A stretch of DNA of 64,000 nt, from NCBI RefSeq assembly GCF_000378965.1, contig NZ_KB900536.1, positions 1,065,583-1,129,582 on the forward strand. Direction: 5' to 3'. Below the pieces are notes generated by a model. It searched no databases, had not been told where the DNA came from, and saw only the letters and a program-made list of their open reading frames with translations. Source of the DNA: Thioalkalivibrio thiocyanodenitrificans ARhD 1 (GTDB lineage Bacteria > Pseudomonadota > Gammaproteobacteria > Ectothiorhodospirales > Ectothiorhodospiraceae). Position numbers and translations under genes: made by a program. Of the stretch, positions 62,511 to 64,000 are shown one piece after another; the first letter of the stretch is position 1; every line of letters starts with the position of its first letter.

Positions 62511-62775
62511 GGAATCCTCCTGGGATGGCTTGGCTCGATCGGCCGCGCCTAAGTTGTTATTTGGATGATGAAACCGGGCCCTGGTTATGGTTTTAATTCC
62601 GCCTGTGAGCATCGTCAAAATAGCCCAACGGGTCCAAACAGAATATTTGATGCAGGATCAATTTGGTATATGCCAATACATAGTTATATTCCTATGTAAG
62701 TAACTTCTGCCCATTGAGCACCCGTTACCGCCGGCCGGCGCGGAGTTCAGGGGAAACCGAACGGCAGTGACAGGC
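62511..62775 (-). promoter_or_regulatory. AT-rich upstream region of the FadL-type gene
   Basis: A 265-bp region markedly AT-richer than its surroundings at 62640-62705. It contains a perfect dyad TACATAG-N8-CTATGTA at 62677-62698 and a near-dyad 'ttggtatatgccaa' at 62663-62676. These are likely operator/promoter elements for the porin gene, which starts about 170 bp away on the minus strand. No gene was recognised. Confidence 0.5.
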
Positions 62776-63927
62776 TCAGTCTTCGGTATCGTGTTCAAAG
62801 GTACCCACCTGCTCGCCGGCCATCTGGCGGCGCACGAACTCCACGTCGGCGCTGTTGAGGGCGAAGGGGAAACTCAGGATGTCCGCGGGACCGGAATCTC
62901 CATAGGGACGATTGCAGGCGGAGACCTCCTCATCCGTCTTGCCGGGGCAGCCGGATGTCTGGAACGGCTTTCCCGATGCGATCAGCTCGCGCAACGCCCG
63001 GTCGTTCAGACCGAAATCCACAACCCGGCCATCCTCATCGAACTTCATGTCATCGATACGCCCGCCTGCGTAATCGATGATGAAACGACCCATCTGTACA
63101 CGGCGCCACTGATCCCTGGGCACGGGATTCCAGTCCTCCATCAGGGAACCCTGTTCGGGGAAAAAGGCGAACATGTGGTTATGACCACCCAAGTCGCGGA
63201 TCTTCTGGCAAACATCCAGAATCTCCTGCTCCGTCTCGCCCATGCCGCAGATGAGGTGCGCACCGAACTTTTCGGGGCCGAAGATCTCGGCCGCCCACTC
63301 GATCGCCTGCCAGTACCTGTCCCAGCGGTGGGGGCTGTCCACGGCCTTGCCGCGGGTGCGCTCGAAGATCCCGGGCGTCACCGCGTCCAGCGCCACGGTA
63401 AAGATATCCGCGCCCTTGTCGCGCAGGTTCTTCAGGTCCGCGTAGCTCATGGTGGTGGGGTTGGAGAGGATGGACACGGGGATATGCGGCACTTCCTTCA
63501 CCCACTTCTCCAGCAGCACCACCGTGTCGTGGTCGGAATTGGGATGAGTGATCATGGAGATGCACATGCGCTCGAACCGGCCTTTGTCGGCATTGCCCTT
63601 CACGCGCTCGATCACGTCCTCGTAGCGGGCCGTGGGCCAGTCCACGCGGATGAAATTGCGATCCGCATAGTCGCGTGACTCCTCGCGGTGACGCGCCAGG
63701 CCGCAGTAGCTGCAGTTGGCTCGGCAGCCTTCCGGATAAGTGACCAGCAGATTCAGGCAGTGCGTGCAGGCAGTGCGGTGCATGGCCCCGGGCACCAGGC
63801 CCAGGGTGATGGCCGCGGCGGTGGACATCTGCACATAGTCCGGGGAACGCATCTCCGGCGTTTTGATGTGATAGTCGGGCCGGTAGAACCTCACCGGAGC
63901 AACCACGGACTCGGCACGGGCACTCAT
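62776..63927 (-). CDS. Radical SAM protein, biotin-synthase/LipS-like
   Basis: A 383-residue radical SAM enzyme. The SAM 4Fe-4S motif CxxxCxxC is in 'YPEGCRANCSYCGLARHREE', preceded by 'TACTHCLNLL'. The C-terminus has extra cysteines ('SGCPGKTDEEVSACNRPYGD') for an auxiliary cluster. The TIM-barrel 'GAHLICGMGETEQEILDV' is biotin-synthase-like. In sulfur oxidisers such proteins include LipS, which inserts sulfur into octanoyl groups; that identity is possible, not shown. ATG 63927 has GGAGG upstream. Confidence 0.8.
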   Translation of the reverse strand: MSARAESVVAPVRFYRPDYHIKTPEMRSPDYVQMSTAAAITLGLVPGAMHRTACTHCLNLLVTYPEGCRANCSYCGLARHREESRDYADRNFIRVDWPTARYEDVIERVKGNADKGRFERMCISMITHPNSDHDTVVLLEKWVKEVPHIPVSILSNPTTMSYADLKNLRDKGADIFTVALDAVTPGIFERTRGKAVDSPHRWDRYWQAIEWAAEIFGPEKFGAHLICGMGETEQEILDVCQKIRDLGGHNHMFAFFPEQGSLMEDWNPVPRDQWRRVQMGRFIIDYAGGRIDDMKFDEDGRVVDFGLNDRALRELIASGKPFQTSGCPGKTDEEVSACNRPYGDSGPADILSFPFALNSADVEFVRRQMAGEQVGTFEHDTED

Positions 63928-63952
63928 GGAAAACCTCCAGAAAAACGCAGAT

Positions 63953-63981
63953 ACAAGTCTCAAGAGGCAAGGGACAGGTCA
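63953..63981. repeat. Heptad-type arm at the window edge
   Basis: The words GATACAA, GTCTCAA, GAGGCAA, GGGACAG follow one another upstream of the radical SAM gene. Only one arm is inside the window. The words are the same family as at 30761, 31883 and 42547. Confidence 0.55.
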
Positions 63982-64000
63982 AACCCTGACCCGCCGGTAT

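Overview
The window is GC-rich, densely coded gammaproteobacterial DNA. Its gene content points to a chemolithotrophic sulfur oxidiser of the Ectothiorhodospiraceae/Thioalkalivibrio type. It carries a complete reverse dissimilatory sulfite reductase cluster, dsrABEFHCMKLJOPNR with an inverted dsrS-like gene. It also has a selenocysteine formate dehydrogenase with its own Sec machinery, and gammaproteobacterial housekeeping blocks (lptFG/pepA/holC/valS and ilvBNC-psd-pssA-leuA). Species assignment is an inference from gene content. No transposase, phage gene, rRNA or CRISPR array was seen.

Layout. 0-0.9 kb: three tandem DUF2173-like genes, the last cut by the window edge. 1.1-9.7 kb: an RDD membrane protein, lptG-lptF (minus strand), then divergent pepA-holC-hypothetical-valS. 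10.0-19.4 kb: a formate/selenium block with a sigma-54-type promoter, fdnG (in-frame UGA at codon 196), fdnH, fdnI, fdhE, selA, selB and the tRNA-Sec gene. 19.4-27.4 kb (minus): an NtrC-type regulator, DUF2970, a small anchored protein, prfC, an ECF sigma operon with DUF3619-like and DUF3106 proteins, a His-rich exported protein, rimI and a family 4 uracil-DNA glycosylase. 27.4-34.2 kb (minus): leuA, pssA, a psd-like gene, ilvC, ilvN and ilvB. 34.3-39.8 kb: a DUF305-like remnant, a NarX/NarL-type two-component pair, then an S24-like protein, cysG, grxC and a Sel1 protein on the minus strand. 40.4-44.9 kb: a small plus-strand gene, then a seven-gene minus-strand operon diverging from dsr. That operon encodes a TauD-like oxygenase, a 63-residue protein, an orphan Cas6/Cmx6-like protein, a cysteine-free DsrC paralogue, a 67-residue protein, a DUF3050 protein and an unknown. 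45.4-60.0 kb: the dsr cluster. 60.1-64 kb: a DUF302-like exported protein, a FadL-type porin and a radical SAM protein resembling LipS/biotin synthase.

How it fits together. CysG makes siroheme and DsrN amidates it for DsrAB. DsrEFH passes sulfur to DsrC, and persulfidated DsrC is handled by DsrAB and the DsrMKJOP membrane complex. DsrL is the NAD(P)H-linked partner of DsrAB. The formate block is self-contained: the selenoenzyme, its maturation factor, selenocysteinyl-tRNA synthase, the dedicated elongation factor and the tRNA are contiguous.

The most unusual unexplained structure is a family of intergenic elements built from tandem 7-nt words, usually as two complementary arms. They begin or end within a few bases of stop codons at about a dozen places. 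The words differ between sites but the architecture is constant. Two other repeat types are present: a five-unit alternating REP-like cluster after valS, and a nested palindrome near 1.8 kb.
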